From NCBI RefSeq assembly GCF_000321225.1, contig NW_004450481.1, positions 3,148,881 to 3,212,880 of the forward strand: a stretch of DNA of 64,000 nt, written 5' to 3'. A program made the position numbers and the translations under genes. The notes beneath the pieces were generated by a model. That model was given only the letters and a program-made list of their open reading frames with translations, did not search any database and was not told where the DNA came from. Shown here piece after piece: positions 46,031 to 56,530 of the stretch (the stretch's first letter is position 1; each line of letters opens with the position of its first letter). This stretch comes from Odobenus rosmarus divergens (lineage: Eukaryota > Chordata > Mammalia > Carnivora > Odobenidae).

Positions 46031-48373
46031 ACACGCATAGGAAATAAAATAATTTGCAAGTGGGTGGTAGGTGTTGTAGCAAGAGATGCCATCCCACTTC
46101 TACCCACTTAGTTGCCCAGACCCAGGTATTCTGCCTGTGGGATACCCAGCCCCAGATACTGGTTTCTAGCTCAAAGTATAGACTCAGTCAATGGGATAGC
46201 AGCCCAACCTCGCAAGGGGCTTTCTCCAGCCAACGCTGTTACTGGGTATTTCTTAAATATTCTAACCTTCTGTAAGACCAGCGGATGCCATATTTTCTAT
46301 CTGGCTTCCTTAGTTCTTTCACTCTAAAATAAATTCCTTGCTGAGATGCAGTGTGGTGTGGAATACCTCAGTGGTGGAATAAAGTATTCAGTAAATCTAC
46401 TGATGTTGTTGTTGGAAGGAACATGGTACCCATGGAAGGCAGATTCAAATCCAGAGTGGGCTTTTATTACCTGAGGACAAATCATTGCCCCCTTCAAGAT
46501 GGAAGTGTAAACAACCTGCCACTGGCTACCTGGCTATTCTGGTGATGTAGGTGCCCAGCTGTGGCCTTTGCTGCTAACTGGAGAAACAGTAGTGGCGGTA
46601 GTCAAGTCAGCTTGGTGAGGGAGAGTCCCTGTTCTTGAGCTAATGTATGATCTCTGTCAGTGCCGATATAGTCCCTTCTTCTGAGAGCCCAGTGGGGTGG
46701 TAGAAGTGATTGATATCCAGAGTCAGATTATTCGTCTCACTTTTGAAAGCCTCCTCCCCAGAAGAGCCCTTTTTGTGACTGTCCACATGAGGCACAACAT
46801 CACCACACACTGTGCACCCATTCTAAGAGGCCCATTCCAACATCTCGCCCCACAAATTTCCTTGACACTAAGCCTCCAATGTTGTCCCTTCCAAATTTCT
46901 GACCAATTAGCCAGACTATTAGCCATAGCCCATGAATCAAGATGGATCCATTCCTCTGGCCATCTTCCCTTCAAGTAAAAATAGATAACTCAAAGTTCTT
47001 TCCTCTGGGAGTTTTTACTTCTCATTGTCCTTCAAAGCTACCTCTGAATGAGTCCATAGAAGTTCAGAAAATAGAAAGCCATCTGTAAGCTACACTTGAC
47101 CATCTTTCTTTTCAGTCAATAGCCTCAAGAATTCCCTACGAAGCTGTAGGTGTGGGTTGAAGGAGAGGTGGCAATTTAACCAGAGGAGATACATCTTGCT
47201 CACACAACTCATCAGTGGCTTCAGAACTACTCATATCCATTTTATATGTACTGTTTTCACTTTCACTGTGCCTGCTTTTACAGCTTGGTATATCAGATAA
47301 TATCCAGTTATTCACGGGAAGTTCAGATCTCATGGTATTTGGTGCCCTTTAATCATGCATTCGGTCTCTACTAAAGCTCAGAAGCAAGATAAGAATTGTT
47401 TCCCAAAAGGCAAATGGTTATCTGTGAAGAAGACTTGGTTCTTCTCTTAAACCCTTGGGCCTGCATTATAATTATCCTATTGCTGTATACTTTGCATAAC
47501 ATCCCATTCTCCCACACCTAGAGTGAGCAATGTTGGATCTTCTGGCCATTGGCTCGAAGAGACAGAGCTCCTTGCACCACAACTTGCACTAGCTGGAGAG
47601 CTGATTCTTGCCCTGGGCCTCGTTCAAAGCTGGTTGTCTTTTGGGTAACTCGGTTAATAAGTTGGAGGAACACATCCAATCATAGCAAATATTCCCTCCT
47701 AAATACAATGAAGCCCAATGAGTATTATGCCTTTTTTTTAGTGTTGGGTACAACTACTTGCCTTTCACTTTAAGGGAGTTATTGCATCATTTCCCAGATT
47801 ACTGTATTCCCAGAAACTTCATCAAGGTGTCAGGACCTAGGATTTCCATGGGATTTCTCTCTCACCTTCTGGCATGCATGTGTCTTAGCAAAGCCTCTTG
47901 GAACACTACTTCCTGCTTTTTAGATTCTAGAAGCATGATATTATGGGGGGAGCATATGATATCTTATGGGATGGCAAAACAAGCAAGATCCCTCTAGACT
48001 AAATTATGGCTCAGAGTGAAAAAGTTGACATAGCCCTGAGGCAAATGGCGAAGATGGTCTGTTGTCCCTGCCAAGTGAAAAAAAAATAGCTTCCAGTTTT
48101 TCTTTGTTTATTAGGATAGGGAACATTTTTTTTTCCTAGATGAATAGCTACAGTTCCAGAAACTATGTTTATTTATTACTGGTTAAAGATCTATGTTTGA
48201 ACAGTTGTTGCAATTGGGGTCCTCTCCTAACTAAGCTTATGACAATTTGTTGTCTTTATCCAAGACCCATTTTTAAATCTTCATAAATTCTTTGTTAAAT
48301 TGGTGAGTTAAATGGGGGATAGGATAGAAATCAATACCCCTACATCTTTCAATATTTTTAACATTAATTTTTA

Positions 48374-48575
48374 TTATTTTTTAAAAAGATTTTATGTATT
48401 CGTTTGAGACAGAGAGAGAGAGAGAGCATGAGCAGGGGGCGAGGCAGAGGGAGGACAGGGAGAAGCAGACTCCCTGCTGAGCCAGAAGCCCGACGTGGGT
48501 CTTGATCCCAGGACCCTGGGATCATGACCTGAGCCAAAAGCAGATGTTTAACCATCTGAGCCACACAGGCACCCA
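48374..48575 (-). mobile_element. Can-SINE with 15-bp target duplication, inside ERVL remnant
   Basis: AAAAGATTTTATGTATTCGTTTGAG, (GA)n, body, GAGCCACACAGGCACCC. Exact flanks taacattaattttta at 48359-48373 and 48576-48590. Confidence 0.97.
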
Positions 48576-48950
48576 TAACATTAATTTTTAATTCATATTA
48601 ACTAATTTTGGTAATTTTCTCATGGATGTAGACTTGTTTTTTGGTTCGTAATTTTGGATTGCAAGAGAAGCTCTGGGGCCTCCTTCATGACTCTTTGTAC
48701 TATAATTGCCTTTAATCCAAGGTTGGAGAGTCAGTGTGGGGGTTCTTCTTCTTGAGGAATATATTTATTCCAACTGAATACTCAGGAACTGGGAATTGGC
48801 CATTATGTGCTAGGGTAGAAGTGTGTTAGAAATCAGCAGGGTGACTGGGGTGGACTAGTTCTTTCTGGTTCCAAAGGACAATAGAGGAACCCTGAGCCCC
48901 TCAGAGTAGATGTCCAATTCTCCTCAAATGGTCTGACAATTTCCCTTTTC

Positions 48951-49164
48951 TTTCTTTCTTTCTTTTTTTTTTTTTGAAGATTTTATTTATTTATTTGACA
49001 GAGAGAGAGACAGTGAGAGCAGGAACACAAGCAGGGGGAGTAGGAGAGGGAGAAGCAGGCCTCCCACCGAGCAGGGAGCCTGATGCAGGGCTCGATCCCA
49101 GGACCCCAGGATCATGAACTGAGCCGAAGGCAGACACCTAGCGACTGAGCCACCCAGGTGCCCC
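48951..49164 (-). mobile_element. Can-SINE with 17-bp target duplication, inside ERVL remnant
   Basis: (TTTC)n/poly-T, GAAGATTTTATTTATTTATT, body, GAGCCACCCAGGTGCCCC. Exact flanks tgacaatttcccttttc at 48934-48950 and 49165-49181. Confidence 0.97.
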
Positions 49165-49450
49165 TGACAATTTCCCTTTTCCCAGGATATAGTTACCCTG
49201 GGGAACAGTCACACGTCCCTTTGGGAGGGTAGGTAGTAATTGTGAGGAGTGGGGGGAGCTTGAGATTTGAATTTCCCCATGAAAGTAACTTCTTCAGGTG
49301 GCGTAATCATAGGGCCTCAAGCAAGGCAGGAAGAGCTTCTTCAAATTGGGGAGGAAGGGACACTTTCTGGCAAGAGTGGATTAGTAGAACTTGGCACCTT
49401 TCTCACTAAACTTCCCAGTGCAACTGGAAGAAGCCGGGTTATCCCAGGCT

Positions 49451-51000
49451 CGTTATAAGGCATGATGTACATACTTTTGATATTATCACATTATCAAGGG
49501 GCCCTGGGTCTTCCAAATAACTCAGCTTTGGGAACTGCTCTGGTGGCTCAAGTTAAGCTCTAGTTGGCCAAACTAGAAGTTTGGGGTTATAATATCCAAT
49601 AGGATCATAGTTAGCTGCCAGCCTATGTGAGTCCATAGACCCCGTGATCACTTGGCTACTCCAAAAACCTCGGTGGTCAGACTACTCTGAGTGCCTCCCC
49701 AGTCCCTCTGCTGACTGCTGTAACCCTGAAGCATCTTCTAGTAGCTAGTGCTACCTCTTGGCCTCAGCCAATTCTGCACCCCTTCAACACCCACTGATAT
49801 CAGGGAGCCCATTTTAATGCAATCTCTCCCCCTAGCACGTCCAATCTATAGGTAAGAGCTACAATAGCACCTTCCAAAGATTCTGATTCTTTCCTTATTT
49901 GGAAAGAATCTACTGTGGCAAGGAGAGTATCTCCAGGGTCCTTTCAAGGTACATAATTAGGGAATAAGTAAGTGGATCTCATAGAATTAATCCAGTCCAA
50001 CATTTATAGCTCTTTCTTCTACATCAGAGCTTCATAACCTTGGGTATACATTCTAGTCACCTGAGGAGCTCTGAAAAATACTGATGGCTCAGCTCCATCC
50101 ACAGATATTTTGATTTAATTGGTCTGCTGTGCAACCATGGCCTCAGTAGTTTGAAAAGCCCCTCAGGTGATTCTAATGTGCAGCCTGCTGTCCTACATTA
50201 TGGCATGGAATTTCTGGAACTCCGTTTTACGTTGGCTGCCAATGAATCCAGGATTAAGTCAACCAATCAATTAGAAAGTAATTAGAACTGCAACCAACTG
50301 TTTAAGATAGCCTGCTAAACACAGAATCTCTGGTCAAAGCACTCCTATTGACAAATGCAGCCTATTTACGTGATGTTCCTCCTTCCCTCGTCTTGCATCT
50401 TCAGAATTAATTTCCATACACGCCTTCATGGTTCTTTCTGGTATCAATTAGCAAGTTCTTGCAATTCTTTTGACATAGATACCTTTTCTTCCCAGGTTTG
50501 ACTTTATAGGTGGCCTCTGGTGACTATCAGGGTCTGATTCTCTTTATAGGTCTCAAGACAATCATTGGTGCTGGCAGGGGGTGAAGGGAACTTGGAGAGA
50601 TTTGGAGTTCCCTGGCAAAGTAACTTCTGTGAGTGAGCCATTCCAGGGCCTCAAAAGCAAGGCAGGGAGAGGTTCTGCAAACAAGGAAAGAAGAGAATAC
50701 TGGTGTGACAAAAGCAGGGTAGTGGGGCTCGGCGCTGCTCTTGTTAAGCTGTCCAATGTCGCTGGAGGCAGGCAGTTTATCCGCACTGGCCCTGAATTCT
50801 TCACACTTTTCATATCTTTTGATGGCAGCACAGTTAGATCCCTCTGAACTTTGCCTTCAATGTACTTTTCAAGGTGACCCCAGGAAATAGCTGAATTCAC
50901 TGTTTTTACGACTCATGGCTTGGACTGCCAGGTCCCATTCCTTAATGCTAGCTGGCTCTTGAGTGCCATTCCTTCCAACTGGGTCAGATAACCAAACCCA
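49451..51000 (-). mobile_element. Probable ERVL/MaLR gag-side internal region, antisense
   Basis: Continues the antisense proviral text: 'aactcagctttgggaactgc', 'tctggtggctcaagttaagc', 'ccataga ccccgtgatcac'-type block near 49.63 kb, 'ggataagtaagtggatctca'-like block near 49.96 kb. No open frame. A MER5-like element (50025-50205) interrupts it, and the 50580-50785 part is a diverged repeat of 49255-49450. Confidence 0.5.
50025..50205 (+). mobile_element. MER5/Charlie-type hAT element
   Basis: 'ctagtcacctgaggagctct', 'gaaaaatactgatggctcag', 'attttgatttaattggtctg' and the mirrored 'cctcaggtgattctaatgtg' are typical of palindromic hAT MITEs of this group. Confidence 0.7.
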
Positions 51001-51130
51001 CATTCCTCCCCCAAGGTTCTGTAGCTGGCAACGACTTCTGGTCCCAATGTCTGGATAAGTCAGTTGTCTGATGGTGAAAAGCTAACGCTGACAAAGTAGA
51101 AAAGGTGTCTATTAAAAACACATTACCATA

Positions 51131-51184
51131 CATCAAAAACTAATGATGTAATGTATGGTGGTTAACACAACAATAAAAAAAATT
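51131..51184 (+). mobile_element. 54-bp L1 3' tail insertion with 20-bp target duplication
   Basis: Only the last 54 bases of a carnivore L1 are present ('catcaaaaactaatgatgta', 'atgtatggtggttaacacaa', poly-A). Exact flanks attaaaaacacattaccata at 51111-51130 and 51185-51204. Confidence 0.95.
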
Positions 51185-51204
51185 ATTAAAAACACATTAC
51201 CATA

Positions 51205-51535
51205 GCTCCCAGAAGTGTTGGGAAGGCTGGAGAATCATGCTCAAGGCTAAGTTTTCAGAATCACACTGCAGAATTGACCTGATAAGGACACCACCACTTC
51301 TAGCACTCAAGGACCCCCACCCACCCCCCACTGCTGAAGCTGCTTCTCTCCAGGAAGTAACCTTGTATCCATGGCTGACCTTGAAAGCGAGATGCCTCTG
51401 CCACCATCCTGCGGAAGGTTCTGGATGTAGCCTCCTTCTTTGTATTGCTTATTTCTGAAATCAAATCTCAGACAGGTGAGTCTGAGAGTTGGCACAGAGG
51501 TTATGTGCCTGTGTCTCAGCAGCAAAGGAGGCCAG
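51205..51535. other. Intergenic sequence
   Basis: No gene or assignable repeat. Confidence 0.35.
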
Positions 51536-51539
51536 GGAA

Positions 51540-51905
51540 CTGGGATTTCTGAATTCTACCCTCTAAGAGCAGAATTCATATGAGATTTATCTTAAGAGGT
51601 AGGCTTGTGTGATTATGGAGGCTGGCAAGTCTGAAATCCTTAGGGCAGTCCAGCAGGCTGGAAACTTCCAGGCAGGAGCTGGTATAGGCAGTCTTGAGGC
51701 AAAGTTTTTCCTTCCTCGGGGAAACTTCAATTGTGCTTTTAGGGATTTTCCACCAATGCGGTGAGGATCACTCCCATTATCAGAGATAATCTCTGCGTCT
51801 ATAAAATACCCTCTACAAAGACACCTAGATTAGCATTCTATTGAATAACTGGGTATAATAGCCTAAACAAGTTGACACATAAAACTGTCACAGCTGGTTA
51901 TTTCC
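51540..51905 (-). mobile_element. ERVL/MaLR-class LTR-like sequence, antisense
   Basis: 'ggctggcaagtctgaaatcc', 'ccagcaggctggaaacttcc', 'ataaaataccctctacaaag', 'aacaagttgacacataaaac' then 'tgtcaca' follow the antisense of a common class III LTR beginning TGTGA(C/T)...TTTTATGTGTCAACTTG. It may or may not belong to the provirus at 46-51 kb. Confidence 0.5.
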
Positions 51906-52089
51906 CCAAACTAGCAGTGGTGTTCAAAAGATACTGGGAAAAATAAAATAAATCAGATATAATCAAAGCATGCCCCCCAAAAAGGTGTTGGGTAGCCAGA
52001 AGACAAAGCAAATGCTTAAAGCATACCCCATACACTCACCGCTAAAGATGAGATGGTGATGATGAGGATTCCCACTACAATGACAATTT

Positions 52090-53165
52090 GTTGGGCTCCT
52101 ACCATGTACCAGAGGGCTAGCATATCACTATCTCATTTAATCCTCAATAATTCTTTTTTTAAATTTTATTTTATTATGTTATGTTAGTCACCATACAATA
52201 CATCACCAGTTTTCAATGCAGTAACCCACGGTTCATTGTTTTCGTACAACACCCAGTCCTCCATGCAGTACGTGCCCTCCTTAATACCATCACTGGGCTA
52301 ACACATCCCCCCACCCTCCTCCCCTCTAAAACCCTCAGTTTATTTCTCAGAGTCCATAGTCTCTCATGGTTCATCTCTCCTTCCGATTTGCCCCCCTTCA
52401 TTTTTCCCTTCCTTCTCCTAGTGTCCTCCATGCTATTCCTTATGTTCCACAAATAAGTGAAACCATATGATAATTGACTTTCTCTGTTTGACTTATTTCA
52501 CTTAGCATAATCTCCTCCAGTCCCATCCATGTTGATGTAAAAGTTGGGTATTCATCCTTTCTGATGGCTGAGTAATATTCCATTGTATATATGGACCACA
52601 TCTTCTTTATCCATTCATCCGTTGAAGGGCATCTCAGCTCTTTCCACAGTTTGGCTATTGCAGACATTGCTGCTATGAACATTGGGGTGCATATGGCCCT
52701 TCTTTTCATTACATCTGTGTCTTTGGGGTAAATACCCAGTAGTGCAGTTGCTGGGTCATAGGGTAGCTCTATTTCTAATTTTTTGAGGCATCTCCACGGT
52801 TTTCCAATGTGGCTGTACCAACTTGCATTCCCACCAACAGTGTAAGAGGGTTCCCTTTCTCCACAACCTCTCCAACATTTGTTGTTTCTTGCCTTGTCAA
52901 TTTTTGCCATTCTAACTGGTGTAAGGTGGTATCTCAATGTGGTTTTGATTTGAATTTCTCTGATGGCTAATGATGAACATTTTTTCATGTGCAATCCTCA
53001 ATAATTCTATAAAGTGGTTACGATCATCTCCATGTTATCAATAAGGAGTCCGAGGCTCAGTAAGGTCAGTTCATGATCACAGCACAGGTAGGGGAGAGAG
53101 GAGTGAGGTCCACTCTGCTGGATTCCAGAGTCCATCGCTGTCCACTCTGCAAGCTGCATCTCCAG
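52090..53165 (-). repeat. MIR, antisense, split by L1
   Basis: 'ttgggctcctaccatgtacc' and 'actatctcatttaatcctca' lie before the L1; 'ccatgttatcaataaggagt', 'ccgaggctcagtaaggtcag', 'actctgctggattccagagt' lie after it. Removing 52155-52992 plus one target copy restores continuous antisense MIR order. Confidence 0.88.
52155..52992 (-). mobile_element. Young 5'-truncated L1 (ORF2 C-terminus and 3' UTR)
   Basis: 838 bases on the minus strand with a 16-bp exact target duplication aatcctcaataattct at 52139-52154 and 52993-53008. The minus frame 52440-52992 is open to the natural ORF2 stop for about 184 codons, with C-terminal ORF2 words [53 protein letters not shown] and [10 protein letters not shown]. 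No frameshift is seen, which points to a fairly recent insertion. Endonuclease and RT domains are absent, so it is dead on arrival. Confidence 0.96.
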
Positions 53166-53244
53166 TTGTCATATAGATCCACTTCAGCGATTTAGCCAAT
53201 CCTCAGTATCTGTACTAAGGAAGGGAAGAAGGAAATCGGTGAAC

Positions 53245-53433
53245 GCAGTGATTCTTCAACTTGAATGCACATGAGCATCACCCAGAGAGGCTGTTAAAGC
53301 ACAGATTCCTGGGCCCCCCCAGCAGAGATTCCGGTCTAGTGGGTCGGAGGCAGGACCTGAGATTCTGCATTTTTAACAAATTCCAGATGCTGCTGATGCT
53401 ATTGGTCTGGGACAAAAACTTGAGTAGCACTGG
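53245..53433 (+). mobile_element. MER5A-type hAT MITE
   Basis: Starts CAGTGATTCTTCAACTTG, includes 'taaagcacagattcctgggc', 'gagattctgcatttttaaca', 'gatgctgctgatgctattgg' and ends TTGAGTAGCACTGG; terminal inverted repeats are recognisable. Confidence 0.88.
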
Positions 53434-53985
53434 CTTAAAGAAATCCACATCTAATGCAAGCTTCTCTCTCTTTTGAAACCTATAACAGCAACATCCAAAA
53501 ATAGCAGACAGACTGACTGGTATGGCATCTCTCCTCTCTTGCCTGGGGCTTACAGTGAAATGATCAGAAGTCAATGGGCTATCAAGGAAGAGAAAAAGCA
53601 ACAAAGGACAGCCTGCTAATCTCTTGTCAGAGAAGAACTGGCTGTCAGAGAGAGAAAACTGGATTTCAGTTTTGTGAGCCCTTCCATAAGCCTACAAACT
53701 CTCTGGCTCCTTGCTCTGAGGGACACCTGGTAGGTGAAGAGTTGACATAGCACCATCTTTCTCATGGAGGAAATTCAAGGCTAAAGGTCAGATCTTGGAG
53801 AAGAAGAGAAGGGCTCAGCATGAGTGGGGACTGTGGTCATCTCACTTGTACCAAGCTCTGCTCAGGTATGTGCTGGTTATGGGTAGGGAGGCCCCGTTGC
53901 TCGCTCCTGGCAGTTTACTGGGTTGGGGATTTAAGAGCTAATCCTGAGAGGTACCAGAAGTGAACGAGAATTCAGAAAATGAGAG
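53434..53985. other. Unique intergenic sequence
   Basis: No gene or repeat recognised. Confidence 0.4.
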
Positions 53986-53989
53986 AAGA

Positions 53990-54100
53990 GTCCCAGTTCA
54001 ACCACTTCAGTGATAAAACATCTCTGAGTCTCGATTTTGTCACCTGTGAAATGGGGTAATACAACTGCCTCACAGAGAAATGTTTCAGTGAGCAGTTGTA
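53990..54100 (+). repeat. MIR fragment
   Basis: 'catctctgagtctcgatttt', 'gtcacctgtgaaatggggta', 'caactgcctcacagagaaat'. Confidence 0.75.
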
Positions 54101-55120
54101 AAATTTTACATTGCTTTGCTGCCTCATTTCCTTTTTTGTTTTATGTGACTGAGACTAAAATTGAGCACAAATTGTGCTCCTCCTTTCTCTGGAAGGACGA
54201 AGCAGGATCACTTCCAAATCCTTTAAGGATTTGGAAAGTCAGGACTTGATCAAATTAACACCTGGGTGAAAACCAAACTACATAATGAGAAGGGTTCCTT
54301 AGCTGGGGTCCCCCGGAAAGCAAGGCTGAGGCAAAGATGAAATCATTGACATTTTGAGAAATGCCTAGGCTGGGGTGGTGAGAGGGAGGGAGAAGGGAAG
54401 TGGGGATGGGGAGGAAAGATGGAAAACAACATGGTGCAACTCGTTATCACACTGGATACTACTTCATGACAAGCCGAGAAGGGACAAAGCAGGTCACCTA
54501 GTAGATGTGTTTGTTCAGCACATGGGACTTCTCCAAAGAATTGCAGGGGAGAGCTACCCTTTACCGTCATCCATGGATGAGAGAAAGGAGCACAGGTTCA
54601 TCTCTTTGGCTCTTTCCCATCACCTGTTTCCCTTGGCCAGAGCTTACCTCATAGGGATTTATTCCCCGCCCTGCAGTTCTGCATTGCATCATCTGGCCCC
54701 TTGGTGGCCACCCAGGGTACTCTGTGGTTTTTCTAAGTCTGAAAGTGGAGGGTGACCCTGAATCAATTAAGTGGCAGAGGGATACAGGGCTCTCATGGGC
54801 CAGACGTGGGCCACATGGCCAACCCAGGATCAGTCTTACTAGAGCCAATGACTAAATGAGTACACAGGATGAGATTCCACAGGAAACTCCGCAGGAGGGC
54901 AATGGGATCAGGGCAACCTAAAAACCGGGTTCAAGCTTCAGTGGTGCTCAGAGCCATCCCTGGTGCTGCAGACCTCTGACAAGTGTGGGTCACAACACAG
55001 CGGGGAACCCAGACCTGCTGCCTGCAGATCCTGACCTGGAGAGTTCCAGCTCCCTTCTGCCACCCCTACCATGTTTTAGTCTCCATCAGCTTCTTGTTAA
55101 GACATCTACCAAGCTTTTCT
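54101..55120. other. Unique intergenic sequence
   Basis: No gene recognised; a 126-codon plus-strand open frame (54375-54755) shows no domain. Confidence 0.4.
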
Positions 55121-55141
55121 CTCAGGATGCCTTCCATTCTT

Positions 55142-55346
55142 TTTTTAAAATTTATTTTATTTTAAAAATTTTTTTAGAGGTTTTATTTAATTATTTGAGA
55201 GAGAGGGAGAGAGAGAGAGAGAAGAAGAGCAGAGGGGAGGGGCAGAAGCAGAGCAGGGAGCCCAAGACAGGACTCGATCTCAGGACTCTGGGATCATGAC
55301 CTGAGCTGAATTCAGACGCTTAACCAACTGAGCTACCCAGGCATCC
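55142..55346 (-). mobile_element. Can-SINE, older copy with decayed target duplication
   Basis: Long A/T tail, AGAGGTTTTATTTAATTATT, (GA)n, shortened body, GAGCTACCCAGGCATCCC. Flanks at 55123-55141 and 55347-55365 match at 17 of 19 positions. Confidence 0.93.
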
Positions 55347-55369
55347 CAGGATGCTTTCCAGTCTTCATG

Positions 55370-56130
55370 TGCCTTGTTCCTGCTCTTCTCTGTTAAAGGT
55401 GAGGTCCAGGACTCACCTGCTCCCAAATTTCCTATTCTTGGATTTCCTGTTCACTTCTCCATTTTTTCCCAAAACTTCAGTAATAATACAAAACAAACAA
55501 ATACCCTAAACCTTAGAACCAGAGTTCCCATCAAGACTATGTTTGGTGTCTAATTGGACTCTTAGCTGGGATCATCTAGAGACTACAAAATAATAGTAAT
55601 GCATCTGCCAAAAGGGTGGAAGATGAGTGACTTAAACTCATAACCTCTCAAAACACGCAATTTCAATGTGGATAGACTTACTGTTATTGGTCCATAAAAA
55701 CACTCAAGAACTCAAATATAAGTCTCTTTAGATCTGAAAATTATGGGTATTACAGTATAATATGGCAGAGAGAACACCAATCAGCATGTACCACAATTGC
55801 ATGCTTTTGCTCTAAATACACACGAAGCCTAAGCTGCCTACTATATATTTTGCAACAAACTCTGAACAATCCACCCACCTCCCTTATTCAAGAATCTCAG
55901 GTAAGTGTAGCTGCAGCTCTTGAAACTTCTGCTTCACTGTCTCGGGGAAGAACCCAGGCGGGTTTTCCTGAGCCACACAATTCAAATCAGCTTGTGAAAC
56001 ATACAGGTCCCTATGATGTGCGAAGTCTTGTGCTTGGTGCTCTAGGAGACAACAAGAAGTGAGTTCCTGCTCTCTCTGCTCTCTGCATGCACACTGTGGC
56101 TCATGCTTTATCACTAGCATTCACTGGAGC
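55370..56130. other. Intergenic sequence
   Basis: No gene or assignable repeat; AT-rich in 55.47-55.85 kb. Confidence 0.4.
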
Positions 56131-56134
56131 TTAA

Positions 56135-56530
56135 GATGGGTTTTGAGAGCAGGCACGCTTGGGTTAAAATCCTGGCTCCGTCACATACTAACCTTACGAC
56201 CTTGGACAGATTAATTTTTATGCCTGGTTTCCTTATTTATAAAATGGGATATTAATAGTGCTTAAGGATTTTTTTTTAAAGATTTTATTTATTTATTTGA
56301 CACAGAGAGAGACAGCACAGGCAGGGCAGAGGGGGTGGGAGAAGCAGGCTCTCCACTGAGCAGAGAGCCCAATGTGAAGCTTGAACCCAGGACCCTGGGA
56401 TCATGACCTGAGCTAAAGGCAGACGCTTAACCGACTGAGCCACCCAGGCGCCCCAGTAGTGCTTCAGTTTTGAAGTTATTGTGAAAATGGAATGAGCGTC
56501 AATATATGGAAGTTACTTAGTAGATTTGGT
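56135..56530 (+). repeat. MIR split by a Can-SINE
   Basis: 'agagcaggcacgcttgggtt', 'aaaatcctggctccgtcaca', 'tttataaaatgggatattaa' before the break; 'gaagttattgtgaaaatgga' after it. Sense MIR. Confidence 0.85.
56265..56454 (-). mobile_element. Can-SINE inside MIR
   Basis: Poly-T, AAAGATTTTATTTATTTATTTGAC, body, GAGCCACCCAGGCGCCCC. Flanking 'aatagtgctt' (to 56262) and 'agtagtgctt' (to 56464). Confidence 0.95.

Larger units (their letters stand above)
46050..49450 (-). mobile_element. Degenerate ERVL-type (class III) endogenous retrovirus pol region, antisense
   Basis: The plus strand shows the antisense of ERVL pol in consistent order: an integrase-side block near 46.1-46.9 kb ('ctgtaagaccagcggatgcc', 'aggacaaatcattgccccct', 'agccatagcccatgaatcaa'), an RNase H/RT block near 47.3-48.35 kb ('tctggcatgcatgtgtctta', 'agccctgaggcaaatggcga'), and a protease-side block near 48.7-49.2 kb ('ggatatagttaccctgggga'). 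It is broken by stops and frameshifts throughout, so it is a fossil with no coding ability. Two Can-SINEs (48374, 48951) are inserted. Confidence 0.75.

Noticed and set aside
46697..46978. Overlapping plus and minus frames at 46.7-46.98 kb as a host gene
   Set aside because: They fall in the degenerate ERVL integrase-side region.
52440..52994. 184-codon minus frame as a host gene
   Set aside because: It is the L1 ORF2 C-terminus inside a target-duplicated insertion.
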